From: Deroplatys truncata
Lineage: Eukaryota > Arthropoda > Insecta > Mantodea > Mantidae
Length of the DNA: 64,000 nucleotides
Direction of reading: 5' to 3'
NCBI GenBank assembly: GCA_030765065.1
Contig: CM060983.1
Span: 50,528,067 to 50,592,066, forward strand
This document shows, one piece after another, positions 33,401 through 44,692 of this stretch (the stretch's first letter is position 1; each line of letters opens with the position of its first letter). Made by a program: the position numbers and the translations under genes. A model generated the notes under the pieces. The model had not been told where the DNA came from. It was given only the letters and a program-made list of their open reading frames with translations, and did no database searches.

Positions 33401-33750
33401 CTTGAAGCAATAAAATTAATTTTAATTAGAATATAAATGAATCTAAATTAGAACCGAGAAAAATAATACTTCACAAACTGCAAATGATAAAAAATTATTG
33501 TTATATATAATTCTCCACTTATTATTATTATATAAAAATATAAAGTAATAAATAATACTAAAGCAATAAACTCTAAACTTAACAAAGTTATTCATAAATG
33601 TTTACGATATAAAAAATAAAACATTCTGAATTAATAATAATCTTTTATTTATAAAACATAAGGGAATTAAAAATAATAAACACATAATATATCTTAACAT
33701 TGTAATAAATCAAATTAATTAAAATAATCATTTCCATGGAAATAAAAATA
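33401..33750. other. AT-rich stretch, unassigned
   Basis: Very AT-rich with many TAATAA/ATTATT strings. It could be further mitochondrial-derived DNA beside the rRNA fragment, but I see no conserved block to support that. Confidence 0.4.
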
Positions 33751-33876
33751 GTGTGGTCCAGGTTGGTTTCTATCTTTAATTATGTTAAATATTTCTGTAC
33801 GAGAGGACCAAATATTTAAAATATTTTTTTGTAAAAAAGAGTTTTATTAATATAACTACTTTGGCAGAATAGAGTG
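33751..33876 (+). pseudogene. nuclear mitochondrial fragment: 3' end of 16S rRNA plus start of tRNA-Leu(CUN)
   Basis: gtccaggttggtttctatct followed by tgtacgagaggaccaaa is the highly conserved 3' part of mitochondrial large-subunit rRNA; it contains the sarcin-ricin loop sequence tacgagaggacc. About 40 bp later actactttggcagaatagag matches the first 20 bases of arthropod tRNA-Leu(CUN), which directly follows this rRNA in the ancestral arthropod mitochondrial order. The sequence stops partway through the tRNA. It is a nuclear copy, not a working gene. Confidence 0.85.
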
Positions 33877-33889
33877 TAGTCTGTAGGCG

Positions 33890-35740
33890 GTATTTCAAAA
33901 TTCAAAGCATTCTTAATGTTGAGATGAGTAAAACTTTTTTCCCAAATTTCCAAGTGTGAAGGAATCTATATAGATTTTAATAGCTTTATCTATTGTCCTA
34001 TTTCATGGTTACTGTTCCAAAAATGTTTTGCCACTGCTGATTTATCTATTTGTTTTGTATCAGTTTTAATTTCTTTGGTGTTCACTTAATCTTATTTTTA
34101 AATTCCGTTTAGTTCTACCTATATATGACCCTTTGCAACCATGACATGAGATCTGATAAATTCCTGATTTTTTTTTAAATAATCAGTTGTATTGGTCAAG
34201 GGTGTATTCAGCATATTTCTTAAACTGTAGGTATTCTGCGGTGCCAATTGGATCTGATAGTTTCTGAATAATTTTTCAAAAACTTTGAACATCACTGGGT
34301 GGTATGTAAACTTGTATATTAAATCCTTTTTATTCGGATTTTATAGGGTACTAATTATATGTAAGTTATGTTTCTTTTTATATCTAGTAATTATGTTACT
34401 GATAAGTTGAGGTTTGAAACCATTTTCAATAGCAACATTCTTAATATAATTTAATTAAGTGATATAGTCTTCTTTTCCAATGGTACATTAATCAATCTGT
34501 AGACCAAACTTCTTAAAACAGCATGCTGGTGTGAAGTAGGGTTATAGAAATTCTTTTTACTTTCTCTACTACGTATAGTAAGTAGGGGAAGTATTGTATT
34601 CCACCCAAAAATTCGATTCAGAGATTTCACCGGAAATACATGTTTTGAGATCCCCTGAATCCAAAAAAAGCATTTTTGGAAACATGTCCGTGTGTGTGTC
34701 TGTGTGTCTGTTTGTGAACAGCATAACTCAGAAACGAACAGTCGGATAAACACCAAACTTGGTATTTAGGTTCAATATCTTCCAAGGATGCGACACGAAG
34801 GTTTTCGAGAAAATCCCCCCACCCCAGATTACCCTTTACATGGAAGATTTTTCGAAAATTATAATTTTCTCAAAAATGGCTCTAACGATTTTGATTAAAA
34901 TATCATATGTTTAAGATATTTTTATGACAAATAAAATGTATATCTTGAATTTTCTGGGAATGTCTCCAAAAGTATTCTTCATTGTGAACGACTTTTCCAT
35001 AACTGGTAAACCATAAGAGATCGACAAAATTTTACTACACAAAAAATGTAGATAGCGTTAAAATACACAATTTATACATTTTTTTTGTTGAATGAACCAT
35101 TTTCGAGATATTGCTTGTTATTCCCTTAAATTTTTCAATACTTATTTTCTCAAATGGGAATTCGTTATTCATTTTTTTGTCATGGATATGCAAAGATTAT
35201 TAATCCGTGGCAAACAAAATGGTGCTGCACATAGCAACCAGCTATTAAGAGATATGTCTGTGCTTATATTGCCCTTGCAAATACAAAACAAGGGGAACAT
35301 AGTAGGCCTTAAGCGATGGTTAAATATTTTTAGAACTGGTCGCTATGTGTAAAATGTAATTCTCTTGCATGTCAAAAGATTGTTTATGCAAATGTTTATC
35401 TCGATTAATATGAAATACATGGAGAATAAGAGTTTGTAAAATTAGTTTGTACAAGAGTAGAGAAAGTCATGTGAGTGTAACACATCAGATTGTGTAGGTT
35501 TTCTGTAAATACCAAACTTTATATTACTTTCTTTTCTTTTTACCAGTATATCCAAGAAGGGTAATGAATTATTGGTTTCTGTTTCCATAGTAAATTTTAT
35601 ATGTGTTTCTAATATAAGTACAAGAAGTTTATCAAGCCAAGCAGCGTCCAAATGGACAGAACCACCGTAAAGACAATCTTACTACCCGAAGATTAGATTA
35701 GATGACGATTTTGTTTTGTTTGTTGAAGTTCTATCAACCA
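33890..35740 (-). mobile_element. Penelope-like element, partial, split by a family A copy
   Basis: The minus strand encodes in order DKLLVLILETHIKFTMETET, NNSLPFLDILVKRKES and YRKPTQ (35651-35491), then, beyond the inserted family A copy (34554-35491), NFYNPTSHQHAVLRSLVYRL (34560-34451), and further left a GIY-YIG block GIYQISCHGCKGSYIGRTKR near 34166-34105. These are the palm/thumb part of the reverse transcriptase and the C-terminal nuclease of Penelope-like elements. Frames are broken in several places, so it is dead. Confidence 0.82.
34554..35491 (+). mobile_element. family A copy, full length, young, inside the Penelope-like element
   Basis: Starts tttttactttctctactacg and ends gtagagaaagtcatgtgagt plus gtaacacatcagat. 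The Penelope reading YRKPTQ stops at its right edge and NFYNPTSH resumes at its left edge, so the insertion site is known to within a few bases. Confidence 0.92.
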
Positions 35741-36055
35741 CCAGCATCGCATTCTAGAAGCCTATGCAACCAAATTAGAAAGGATGCTTTCCCTGTTTGC
35801 CAAAATCTGTTCCCTGAACAAGTAACGTATCTTGGTTCCAATGTCAGATCATTTCCTAGATCTTTCCTGGTTATGGAAAGAGTAAATCTCTTTCTTGCAG
35901 GAATGATTAGTCTAAGAGGATATGCCAGGCAGTTTCCTTATCTCCTTTCCACATTCTACAAATGGGTTTATTCTTGTGAGTCCTACTGAGTCCTAGATGT
36001 TTCCTAATGTGACTATGTTAAAAAATTAATGCAACTACTTTCTTTAATCCTATTC
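35741..36055 (-). pseudogene. LINE (non-LTR retrotransposon) C-terminal fragment
   Basis: The minus strand at 35996-35910 reads LGLSRTHKNKPICRMWKGDK, then ETAWHILLD. This is the zinc-knuckle-like tail common in insect LINE ORF2 and related RT proteins (pattern LGLS-SPLCR-CG--ETA-HIL--C). The first cysteine is kept and the rest is partly changed. The fragment lies between the Penelope-like element and a truncated family A copy. Confidence 0.6.
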
Positions 36056-36061
36056 TATCTG

Positions 36062-36619
36062 TAGCGGTTTTTCCACCCAAAAATTCGATACCTAGATTTC
36101 ACCGGAAATACATGTTTTGAGACCCCCTGAAACCAAAAAAAACATTTTTGGAAACGTCCTTGTGTGTGTCTGTGTGTCTGTCTGTGAACAGCATGACTCA
36201 GAAACGAACAGTTACATAAACACCAAACTTGGTATTTAGGTTCAGTATCTTCCAGAGATGCAACATGAAGGTTTTCATGAAAATCCCACCACCCCAGACT
36301 ATCCTTTACATGGAACATTTTTCGAAAATTTTAATTTTCTCAAAAATGGCTCTAAGGATTTTTTATTAAAATATCATATGTTTAAGATATTTTCATGACA
36401 AATGAAATGTATATCTCTAGTGTTCTTCAGTAGTATGAATCTAGTGTTCTTCATTGTGAACGACTTTTGCATAACTGGTAAACCATAAGAGATAGACAAA
36501 ATTTTACTGCACAAAAAATGTAGATCGCGTTAAAATACACAATTTATGTCGTATACATTTTTTTTGTAGAGTGAACCATTTTCGAGATATTGCTTGTTAT
36601 TCCCTTAAATTTTTTTGAA
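36062..36619 (+). mobile_element. family A copy, truncated both ends
   Basis: Begins inside the element at ttttccacccaaaaattcga and stops at ttattcccttaaattttttt, where an LTR-B fragment starts. Young-subfamily sequence with a local rearrangement near 36415-36445 that repeats tctagtgttcttca. Confidence 0.85.
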
Positions 36620-37362
36620 ATCAAGGAGCTGTGAGAATAATAGGTTAAAAGTTGCTAACAATGAGGTAACCTTGAGGCAATAATGAGTAAGAAAGTGTAA
36701 TAATGCTACTAGTCATCATTGGAGCAACAATAATGTAATTTTTATGACAGTTTATAAAATAGCCAATCAACAACCAGAAAAAGCTTTATTTAAATGAAGG
36801 TATTCTATTGGACTAGGATTAGCCAATCAGAGACTTGAAATACAGAAATTTACAAATTTAGGCGCTAGAAATCAAGTCAGTTGTTTGTAGGCAGCGCTCA
36901 TAACTGGACGCGTTGGTTGTTGACGGTGATACTAATCAGACGCGAGAGGCGTCCTCGAGAAATTTTATACATATTCATGTGAGACTAAAATACTTTACGT
37001 GTTAAAAATTGCAAGTAATTAATAAAATAATCTCACAGTGTTATTTAAATTGTGTCAAGAATTAATAAAAAAAGAGTGAATTAAAAATTATAATTTGTGT
37101 AAGCGTACATTCTTCAGCCGCACTACGCCCTGCTAAGACATCCATGTCTTTAGCAAAAATACTGACGCAGCCGAGGCAAACATAAATATATAATATTTAA
37201 AGAAACAGTCAAAATTACAAAGTCAATATTTTTAAACTTGGGGCAAAGGCTACCGGGTACCATACGTGCGGTTGCAAATATTTGAAGTTCGGCTCCCCAA
37301 CAGTTGAACTATAATACAACTCCTACTTCAAATTGGCTTTCCATACGTGAAGCAACAAACTT
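36620..37362 (+). mobile_element. LTR-B copy 5, truncated, with PBS-like sequence (fossil)
   Basis: Contains ggagctgtgagaataatagg, ggattagccaatcagagact, gacgcagccgaggcaaacat and an end at 37330 in cctacttca, followed by aattggctttccatacgtga. The 5' part is missing and there is no coding region. Confidence 0.72.
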
Positions 37363-37409
37363 CTTCAATAAGCAAGGAAAAATTTAAATAAAATTAACTA
37401 ATTTTTGCT

Positions 37410-37500
37410 TTCTCTACCACGTAATAGGTAGAGAAGGTATTGCATTCCGCCCAAAAATTCGATACCGGGATTTCACCAGAAATACACGTTTTGAGGTCCC
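37410..37500 (+). mobile_element. short family A fragment
   Basis: ttgctttctctaccacgtaa, then cccaaaaattcgataccggg and ttttgaggtcccgtgaata: the first about 90 bp of the element. Confidence 0.7.
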
Positions 37501-38775
37501 GTGAATATGGTTTTAGAAATTTTGCAACACTGTATTTTATATTTTTGGTGTACTGTGTTTTGGATGTTGGGTAATAATTTCAGAGTTAATTAATAAAGAC
37601 TTTTCTTGCTACCTTATTTAATTTATGCTTAATGTACGTTTAGTTTTCCTCACATATTGTTACAGGGGTATAGTGGGAAGGGGTCACAACTGGCCACGTA
37701 ATATATCCAATCTCAGGAGAGATGAGAAAATAGTGGTGCATGGACCTAATGCATACTTTTACGAGGTTTCATCAGTACTGCCTGTGCGTGTGAAGAGCAG
37801 AACTTATAAATGAAAGTCCGATAAATACCAAACATGGTACATATTTAGATAATGTTGCTGCCAGCCTCTCAGTGTCCTACGTCACCTCGCTAAATCATAC
37901 CAACATTGTAGCGATTAAGAACACTAGAATGATGTGTATGTTGGCAGTGTGGAGAATAAATGCGAGTTACATGCAGGAACGGATGTGTCGAATTACGGTA
38001 GGAGCGGAATGGTCCGTAAGTATAAATGGAGCGGATCGTAGGAAAAGCCAATATTCATGATAACGCAAAAGGGGACTGCGACGGGGTTTTTACGCGAATC
38101 CTCATAAATTTGCTAAAATGACTGGTATTTGATGCTACGGTATATTTAAAGTATAGCGTTTGTCAGTCACATTAGTGCTGGAACCTCGTGTTGGTTAAAT
38201 AAGCGAATATTACGACATGTTACATTTTAAGGTTACTTACCTATTGGGGAATTGCTCGAGGTTATGATTTAATAATTATTTGAGGTTATGCAGTATATAG
38301 CTCAGCTAAAGTTTATTTCACCAATATGAAGACGCCCTCATTTATTCTGCAATTGTACTGCTCAATCTTATATTTTTGGTTGAATTAAGGAATGTAATGG
38401 CAACATGCCACTATCAAATAAAGCTGGTGTGTTGCTAACAGTTAATACATATGGCAGTAAAAGACATAATTAAAGTGAATAATAATCGTAACTTTATGAA
38501 TAATTGTCAGTACAACCAGATCTTCACGTGATTAAGCAGCCAATTAAAATGCTGAGATAAAGCTGAGATAAATGAAAGCAAATAATGCGTAATAGTAATA
38601 GTTAGCCATTTAGAACAACGACTTTCCCGCGGTCTTCTCCGCCTCCTCGACATTTATACCTAAAGCCAACATCATCCTCATAATGCGTTACTGCCACTCG
38701 CGTATTTCTAGTGATGTTTTTATTTAGCGTGTTGGCAGCATACGGTGAAGTAGGACGGAGAGGTTGGCAGCAGCA
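37501..38775. other. unassigned sequence, no gene seen
   Basis: Two open frames (37625-37813 and 37872-38060) have no recognisable domain. No terminal repeats or tRNA-like boxes were noticed. This may be single-copy DNA. Confidence 0.35.
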
Positions 38776-39370
38776 TTACCCATATTTAAGTTAGATACCT
38801 TCTAAGGATGCAACACGAAGATTTTTAAGAAAATCTCCCACCCCAAGATACACCTAATATGGATTATTTTCGATTTTTTTATTTCCTTAAACATGTCTGA
38901 CGATTTTTATTAAAATACTCTATATGTAACATGAGAAATAAAATATTTACCTGGGAATAGTCTATGAAGTCCTCTTCATTCAGAAGGAATTTTGTATAAT
39001 CTTGTATAACTGTAAACGTTAAGTGATGGACGAAAACACTTTTGAGTTATTTTGAGTACCGTTTTTGAGTTAACAGACATACACACAGACCTACTTCTAA
39101 AAATACATTTTTAGATTTAGGTGGTCTCAAAACATGTACTTCCGGTGAAATCTTGTATCGAATTTTTTGGGTGGAATACTTTCCCCAATTACTTTACGTA
39201 GTAGACAAGGTAATATTATCTATTGTAGATCTTCCAATTCGAAAACCATTCTTAAAAACTTTTTAGTCAAATCAAAATTTTTAGAGCCAGTTTTGATAAA
39301 ATCGAACAATTTTGGGGTGGAAATTTTCTTTTGAAAATCTTGTTGAATCTTTGAAAGTGTTGAACTAAAT
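38776..39370. mobile_element. family A fragments (plus then minus)
   Basis: 38780-39015 (plus) has tctaaggatgcaacacgaag and gaagtcctcttcattcagaa. 39050-39212 (minus) has gtggtctcaaaacatgtact and ends cgtagtagacaaggta. 39240-39370 has further minus remnants (ttgaaaatcttgttgaatct). Confidence 0.6.
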
Positions 39371-39785
39371 ACCAATATAAATTATAATTGTATAATAATA
39401 TATAAGATATGTGGGAGAATTTTCTTTTAATGGATAGGTTCAGTTACTGAAAGCACAATATTTAAAATCTATATGAATCACTTTGGTAAATTTTCTACCT
39501 TCGCATTTATGTTCATTTGATAATGTCATTATATTAGTAGATCTAACCCGGGCTGATGCTACCAGAAGGTTCGTTGCAACAGCCTTTGATCAGTTCAGTG
39601 GATTCCATCATCACCATCCTGCGGTCGAGAGGGTCAACCTCATTCTCTCCATTGTAATTTACCCCCCTTAAGGCAAATCATCTTTGCTCTGGATTAGAGA
39701 GTGAATGTGGCACGGGACTTGATCCTCTATTCCCCGTTTTCCTGCAACCTCCAATATTAACACTACATTAAACGAAAGTGACAGA
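39371..39785. other. unassigned sequence
   Basis: No element recognised; one open frame at 39483-39671 has no known motif. Confidence 0.3.
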
Positions 39786-39787
39786 GC

Positions 39788-40640
39788 ACGAGGCGTGTTT
39801 TTTTAAAAAAAGTACTGTTTTAATATTTAACCGCTGCCGCGCTGCACTCGCGGTTTTTGCGCGATCATTTCCTCCATTTTTTAGGACGCCAGACGAAGCT
39901 GTGAGCGATCATCACTTTGTGTTTCCCTGTTGTTAGAGCGTTAGAGCCGATTGTGAAATCAGATCAGTGATTCGTTTTTTGAATGCGAGAAATGTTATGT
40001 GAGCAAACATTCATTTCCAATTGTGAGAGGTTTATGGGGAAACTTTAATGAGTGCCACACCCAACCATGTAAACTCAAGACCTGATTGCATAATGTGGTT
40101 GAGAAGAATTTGAGCACCCTCCCTAAAGTCCGGATTTGGCACCAAGCGATTTTTGTCTATTTTTTCACGTGAAGAAATTCCTTGCTGAAAAAACATTTCA
40201 ACGACAAATTCGATTGAGTTTTATTTATGACTGCTATGGTTCTTACCGTCCCATTCGATGTATATTGAGCGTGAAGAACCGGTAGTTTTGCTCAGGGGCC
40301 TCTTTATCAGGCTTGAGGTTCTTTTACGTGCGTAAATCTACGACACCAGACCATCGGGTTTACTTCGCTCCTGAAGAAACCATGCTAAGGATTTTTACGC
40401 CCGAAAAAAATCCATTGACCTCCAGTGGGTTTGAACCTGTGACCTCGGGAACTAGAAGCTAGCATGGTACAGAGAATGACCATATCAACGACGATGATGT
40501 GAAACAAGACTTGGCTTTCATCACAGGCGGCATCATTCTTTGACGAATGCATACATAAACTAGTTTCCCATTACTACAAGTGCCTGGATAACGGCGCTGA
40601 CTATATGGACTAATAGTGTAAGTTGTAAGGTAATGAATGA
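39788..40640 (+). mobile_element. mariner 3 relic with SINE-1 inserted in its coding region
   Basis: The left end reads cgaggcgtgtttttttaaaa and gtactgtttt, a mariner-type terminus. The decayed plus-strand transposase is recognisable near the end: a LIAWCG-type segment, FEHPP, LAPSDF-like remnants, then LLKKHFND continued after the SINE by DDVKQDLASS-like codons and KLVSHYYKCLDNGADYM. The SINE lies between HFND and DDVK. No clear right end. Confidence 0.72.
40206..40490 (-). mobile_element. SINE-1, full length, 12-bp target duplication
   Basis: Flanked by cat(t/a)tcaacgac at 40194-40205 and 40491-40502. The 285-bp body holds the tail attgagttttatttatgact, the block tttatcaggcttgaggttct, a ttttacgtgcgtaaatctac segment and an antisense B box (gggtttgaacctgtgacc). 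It lies inside a mariner coding region, so it is younger than that mariner. Confidence 0.82.
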
Positions 40641-41359
40641 TAATGAATTATTTGGAAAATAATGTTCTGTCATTTAAAACTCAGCTTCTCTAAATTATAA
40701 ATCAATAAATATACCCCTTACTCACACTATTTCATTCATATGCCGTGTATTGGAGATCGACCAATAACGTATAGCAATTTCTCGGGTATACACCAATCAC
40801 AGTCGTTTATCTTATAATACACTTGCAAGGAGCGATTTTATTTGATAAAACATCAGCTCTTTCCTGAACAATAATAGTATTAGGAAGCAGTGATTAATAA
40901 CCCACATCATACATCTTGATTATTGGCATTAAGGAGAAATTACGAAATCCTACTACCTCAACATCTGCTTCACACTCCATTACCAAAAACCAGCAGATTC
41001 CTTCAACTTCCAAAGTATTTTTTTAATCAATACACATTTAAATAGTATAAATTTGCAAATAAATTCTGTTGAAGGTGATGTAACGGATGGGAATTGTTGA
41101 GGTGGCTAATTAAGTATGAACTCGTCTTAGGACTAGGACTAATCGCGGAGGGGGACTTAGCCCCTGGGCCTACAAGATCTTTTGTGCCGGATAACTCAAG
41201 GAGAGGTGAGGTAAGAGGAGCCAGAGGGTGACCGGACCAAGAGGCGCGACAGGGCAGAGGGCAGGGCCCCTACCTTTTGCGGATTGAAACTTTCCGGATG
41301 GCAGCTTCCTCTCCCCCTGCGGGCTTGCATATCCGGAGTACGCCCCCATTCCGGGGGGT
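40641..41359. other. unassigned; GC-rich from 41130
   Basis: 40641-41090 is AT-rich with nothing recognised. 41130-41359 is GC-rich (cagggcagagggcagggccc, catatccggagtacgccccc) and continues in the target beyond the LTR element at 45386, which begins the antisense SINE-3. It may be the 3' extension of that SINE or unrelated. Confidence 0.4.
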
Positions 41360-42387
41360 TGATGCAGTAATTTGTATCACAAATTACTTAAATGTAAATA
41401 ATGATTGTAATATGAATATGCATTTTTATGTGACATTGATTTCAGATGTTTATTGATTGTAAATATTGTTGGGAAGTAAATTTATAATGCCTTACTGAAA
41501 CTGTCAATAATAGCGCGCAATAATGCAGAGAGGGGGGTGAGCTGTTTATCATTATTGGAAACGAGGAAGTTACGTAATATTGGCGCGTTTTTTCCGTTGA
41601 GAACCTTCTGGAATGTTTTCTCCCTAAAGCATATGTATTCATAAATTTCATTGGATATTAAACTAGACGCTAATGTTGGCGCGTTTTATTAGCCAATTGC
41701 AGTTCAGTTATAATCTTTAGGCGTATCTGGATGCAGAATTATAAATAGGGTAGGTTAGAGGTAGCTTCATGCTCAGTTCATCAAAAATCTGTGTACACTA
41801 CACGTCGTCTTCAGTCAGTCAGTTCGTCATACATCGGATATAGATTCACAAGTTACGCGCAGCAGAATTATGAAAGATCTAAAATATGGTAAAGTTAATT
41901 ATACAAAAGGTTGAAGTACGTTGATTAAAAGTGATCAGTAAGAAGTTATTATAACAGTTTCAGTTTGGCGAGTATCTAGATCAATATGTAAAAGTGATAG
42001 TGAACGTGTTCGACAATAAAAATTATAAAACAAATTTCTTCATCAGTGTTCTTTTTGGATAAAAGATTCCTTTCCGTTTACACAACCCTGATCAAGACAC
42101 ATGTTCGACCCAAGATAAGATAATAGCTAGCCGGAGGACAGTAAACAAAACTTAAAATTCTTTCAAACACTGATACTAGGTACCACAAATTGCTAACACT
42201 AGATGGAGCTACAAACCGAACAAATGAATGACGTCACAAGATGGCTTCAACACACGTGATGTAAACAAACATTTGTAAGTAATACCGTTACAAATTGGCT
42301 ACCACAACGTGGGGCTACAATAATGTTAAATAAATAGAACATAAATACTGTCGCAAATTGGCACCCAGAACGTGGGGCAGAGTAACC

Positions 42388-42672
42388 AGGAAAGGAACAC
42401 GATGACCAGGAAAGGATCAAAATAACCAGGAAGGGACAGAATTAACCAGGAAGAAGTGAGATGACCAGGAATGGGCGAATGGAGAAGTGAACTGAACTAC
42501 AAGACGCAGATTCCAGAAACAACAAAAGGAACGACAGACTACGCGGATGATTGGACATCGTAATTCCGAGATTACAACGCAACAGGTGAATTCAACTACA
42601 AAAACATCGAGAAGACGCAGATTCCAGAAACAACTATAGGAACGACAGACTACGCGGATGAATGGACACAAA
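42388..42672 (+). repeat. short direct repeats in the LTR-C leader
   Basis: Five imperfect units of about 22 bp (gatgaccaggaaagga type) lie at 42388-42475. Then a unit of about 65 bp beginning agacgcagattccagaaaca and including gacagactacgcggatga occurs at 42500 and again at 42613. They sit between the PBS-like site and the gag-like frame, where packaging or translation signals would be expected. Confidence 0.8.
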
Positions 42673-42838
42673 AACTTCGAGATGACGCAGATTCATCATT
42701 AATACAACGCAGAAGCGACATATAACCTAGGAGAGAGGGGCAGGAAGCTGGACATCAATGTAACAGCAACAGACAGCATCACAAAGGTCAGAGTATCGTA
42801 ATTTTTTTTTTTTTAGAAAACAAAATTGTAACCTTCAA

Positions 42839-43978
42839 ATGTACTTAAGGAGTGGTAGGATAAAGAAAACAATGGCTACTAATAATACAGAAGAAATAAT
42901 TATGGAGGGAGATAATGTAACAGTTAGCTGTAATTCAATACAGGTTACAGAAAATAGCTCAAATTTTTTAGGTTTTGAGGGTGGAAATGTTAGTGCAGAA
43001 AGTCAGAATAGAATAGCAGGAAATGTTAATCTTGATACTAGTATGATTATGGAAAATTTGAATGAAGATATGCAAAAGAATCTTAGTAAGAAAATAGATC
43101 AAAACAGGGAAGATATGCAAAAGAATAATAGGAAATTGAGGGAAGATCTTAGTAAGAAAATAGATCAAAACAGGAAAGATATTGATAGGAGTTTAGAACA
43201 AAAACTAACTCAGAATAATGAGAAATTGAGGGAAGATATTGATAGGAGTTTAGAACAAAAACTAACTCAGAATAATAAAAAATTGAGGGAAGATATTGAT
43301 AAGAGTATTACAGATCAATTAAGGGAAGAAATTGGTAAGAATAATGAGAAATTAGAGCATAAATTAGATCAAAATAGGGAAGAAATTGAAAAGAAATTCA
43401 TGGAACTAGATAGTAGCATGATTAGAATGAAAAATGAAAATCAAGAAATGATAGCAAATGAAATAGGTGAAGTTTCAAAGAAAATGTTGGACATGAGCAG
43501 GGAAATACGTAACAAAGAAAGTGAGGTTAATACTAAAAGTGAACATGTTGACGTAGAATGTACAGAGTTAGGTAGTAGAATGAGTATCATTTCAAGTGAG
43601 ATAAGAGAGATGAAAGAGGTTATGAATGTAGTTGTGAATCAGGCGCAAGTTAATTTCAGAGGGGAGATATCAGAAATACAGAATGAGTCAGTAATGCAAA
43701 GAAATAAACTGTACCAAGATGTTCAAAATGAAAACTCCAGTCCAGTACAGTTTAGTATAGATTTGTCAGAGTATTCTCAAGTTAAAAAGATAGCAGATGA
43801 ATTGAAAATGAAAGTTGTTAAAAGATGTATTGTTCAGGAAACTTTAGGTTGTTTTCAAATGTTATCATGTGATGAAATTTCAAATGAATACAAGAGGTTA
43901 TTCATGAACAAAAATTTGAAGGTTAGGATACGGCTACGAGTAATGTTTAGCCACACACAATTTGATCCAGGAGGGTAA
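42839..43978 (+). CDS. gag-like coiled-coil protein of LTR-C (379 aa)
   Basis: One open frame starts MYLRSGRIKKTMATNN. Residues about 75-230 are highly charged with regular heptads and an internal repeat of about 20 residues (DRSLEQKLTQNN-KLREDI, twice), so a long coiled coil is expected. Cysteines are few and there is no zinc knuckle. The C-terminal part (DLSEYSQVKKIADELKMKVV) is globular-looking. Position after the leader and the MxLRSG start fit a gag N-terminus of an insect Gypsy-type element. This is by context only, as I recognise no exact relative. Confidence 0.65.
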   Translation: MYLRSGRIKKTMATNNTEEIIMEGDNVTVSCNSIQVTENSSNFLGFEGGNVSAESQNRIAGNVNLDTSMIMENLNEDMQKNLSKKIDQNREDMQKNNRKLREDLSKKIDQNRKDIDRSLEQKLTQNNEKLREDIDRSLEQKLTQNNKKLREDIDKSITDQLREEIGKNNEKLEHKLDQNREEIEKKFMELDSSMIRMKNENQEMIANEIGEVSKKMLDMSREIRNKESEVNTKSEHVDVECTELGSRMSIISSEIREMKEVMNVVVNQAQVNFRGEISEIQNESVMQRNKLYQDVQNENSSPVQFSIDLSEYSQVKKIADELKMKVVKRCIVQETLGCFQMLSCDEISNEYKRLFMNKNLKVRIRLRVMFSHTQFDPGG

Positions 43979-44692
43979 ATAGCAATGAGATGTAAACTAA
44001 ATGCTGGATAGTAAACGATGACTTGCAGAGAAATGTATTGGAACGTAAGAAGGTTAATTATTTATATATGTCATTTGAAAAGAGTAATAAAAAAAAAGAG
44101 AAACGTTTAAAAAAAAAATTAAATTTTTAGTAACTGTAACAAAATTTAAAAATTAAGAATGCAAAGATTGAAACTTAATATGATATTAAATTAAAAGTAC
44201 ATAAATACTATTACAAGAGTATTGTTAAAATAAAGTACAAAATAACAAAAATGGGTAAAAATAATTAAAAACAAATACTTATGTAGCAAACAGAAAATGT
44301 GAAACAGTGACTAGATTTAAGAGATGAAAATATATTTGTGTAAAGGGTGAATATGTTTGGTAAATATGTTTAATAATTACAAAAATTCTTGAATGCCTAA
44401 ATTTTGTCAACAATATAAGAGAGTAAACCATTTTGAAACAGTAATTTAATAATTCAGGGTATAGTATTTGCTATAAAAAAAATTTGTAATGTCAGATTAA
44501 AGTCTAAACATATTAAAGCAGAGCCAGTAAGTAGTGGCGAGATAAAAAAAAAAATATGTCGTGTATTAAATGCGTGTGAAGTGTTAAGTGAAAGTGATAG
44601 CGTGTGTTCCAAGATTTAGGAGACTAAAAACCCAATTATAAAATTTCCAAACAAGTTGTAAATATTTATAATTATGTTTCTAGTGGGGCATA
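43979..44692. other. non-coding AT-rich 3' part of LTR-C
   Basis: AT-rich, with A-runs and no frame of note. It fills the space between the gag-like frame and the 3' LTR where pol would lie in a complete relative. Confidence 0.7.
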
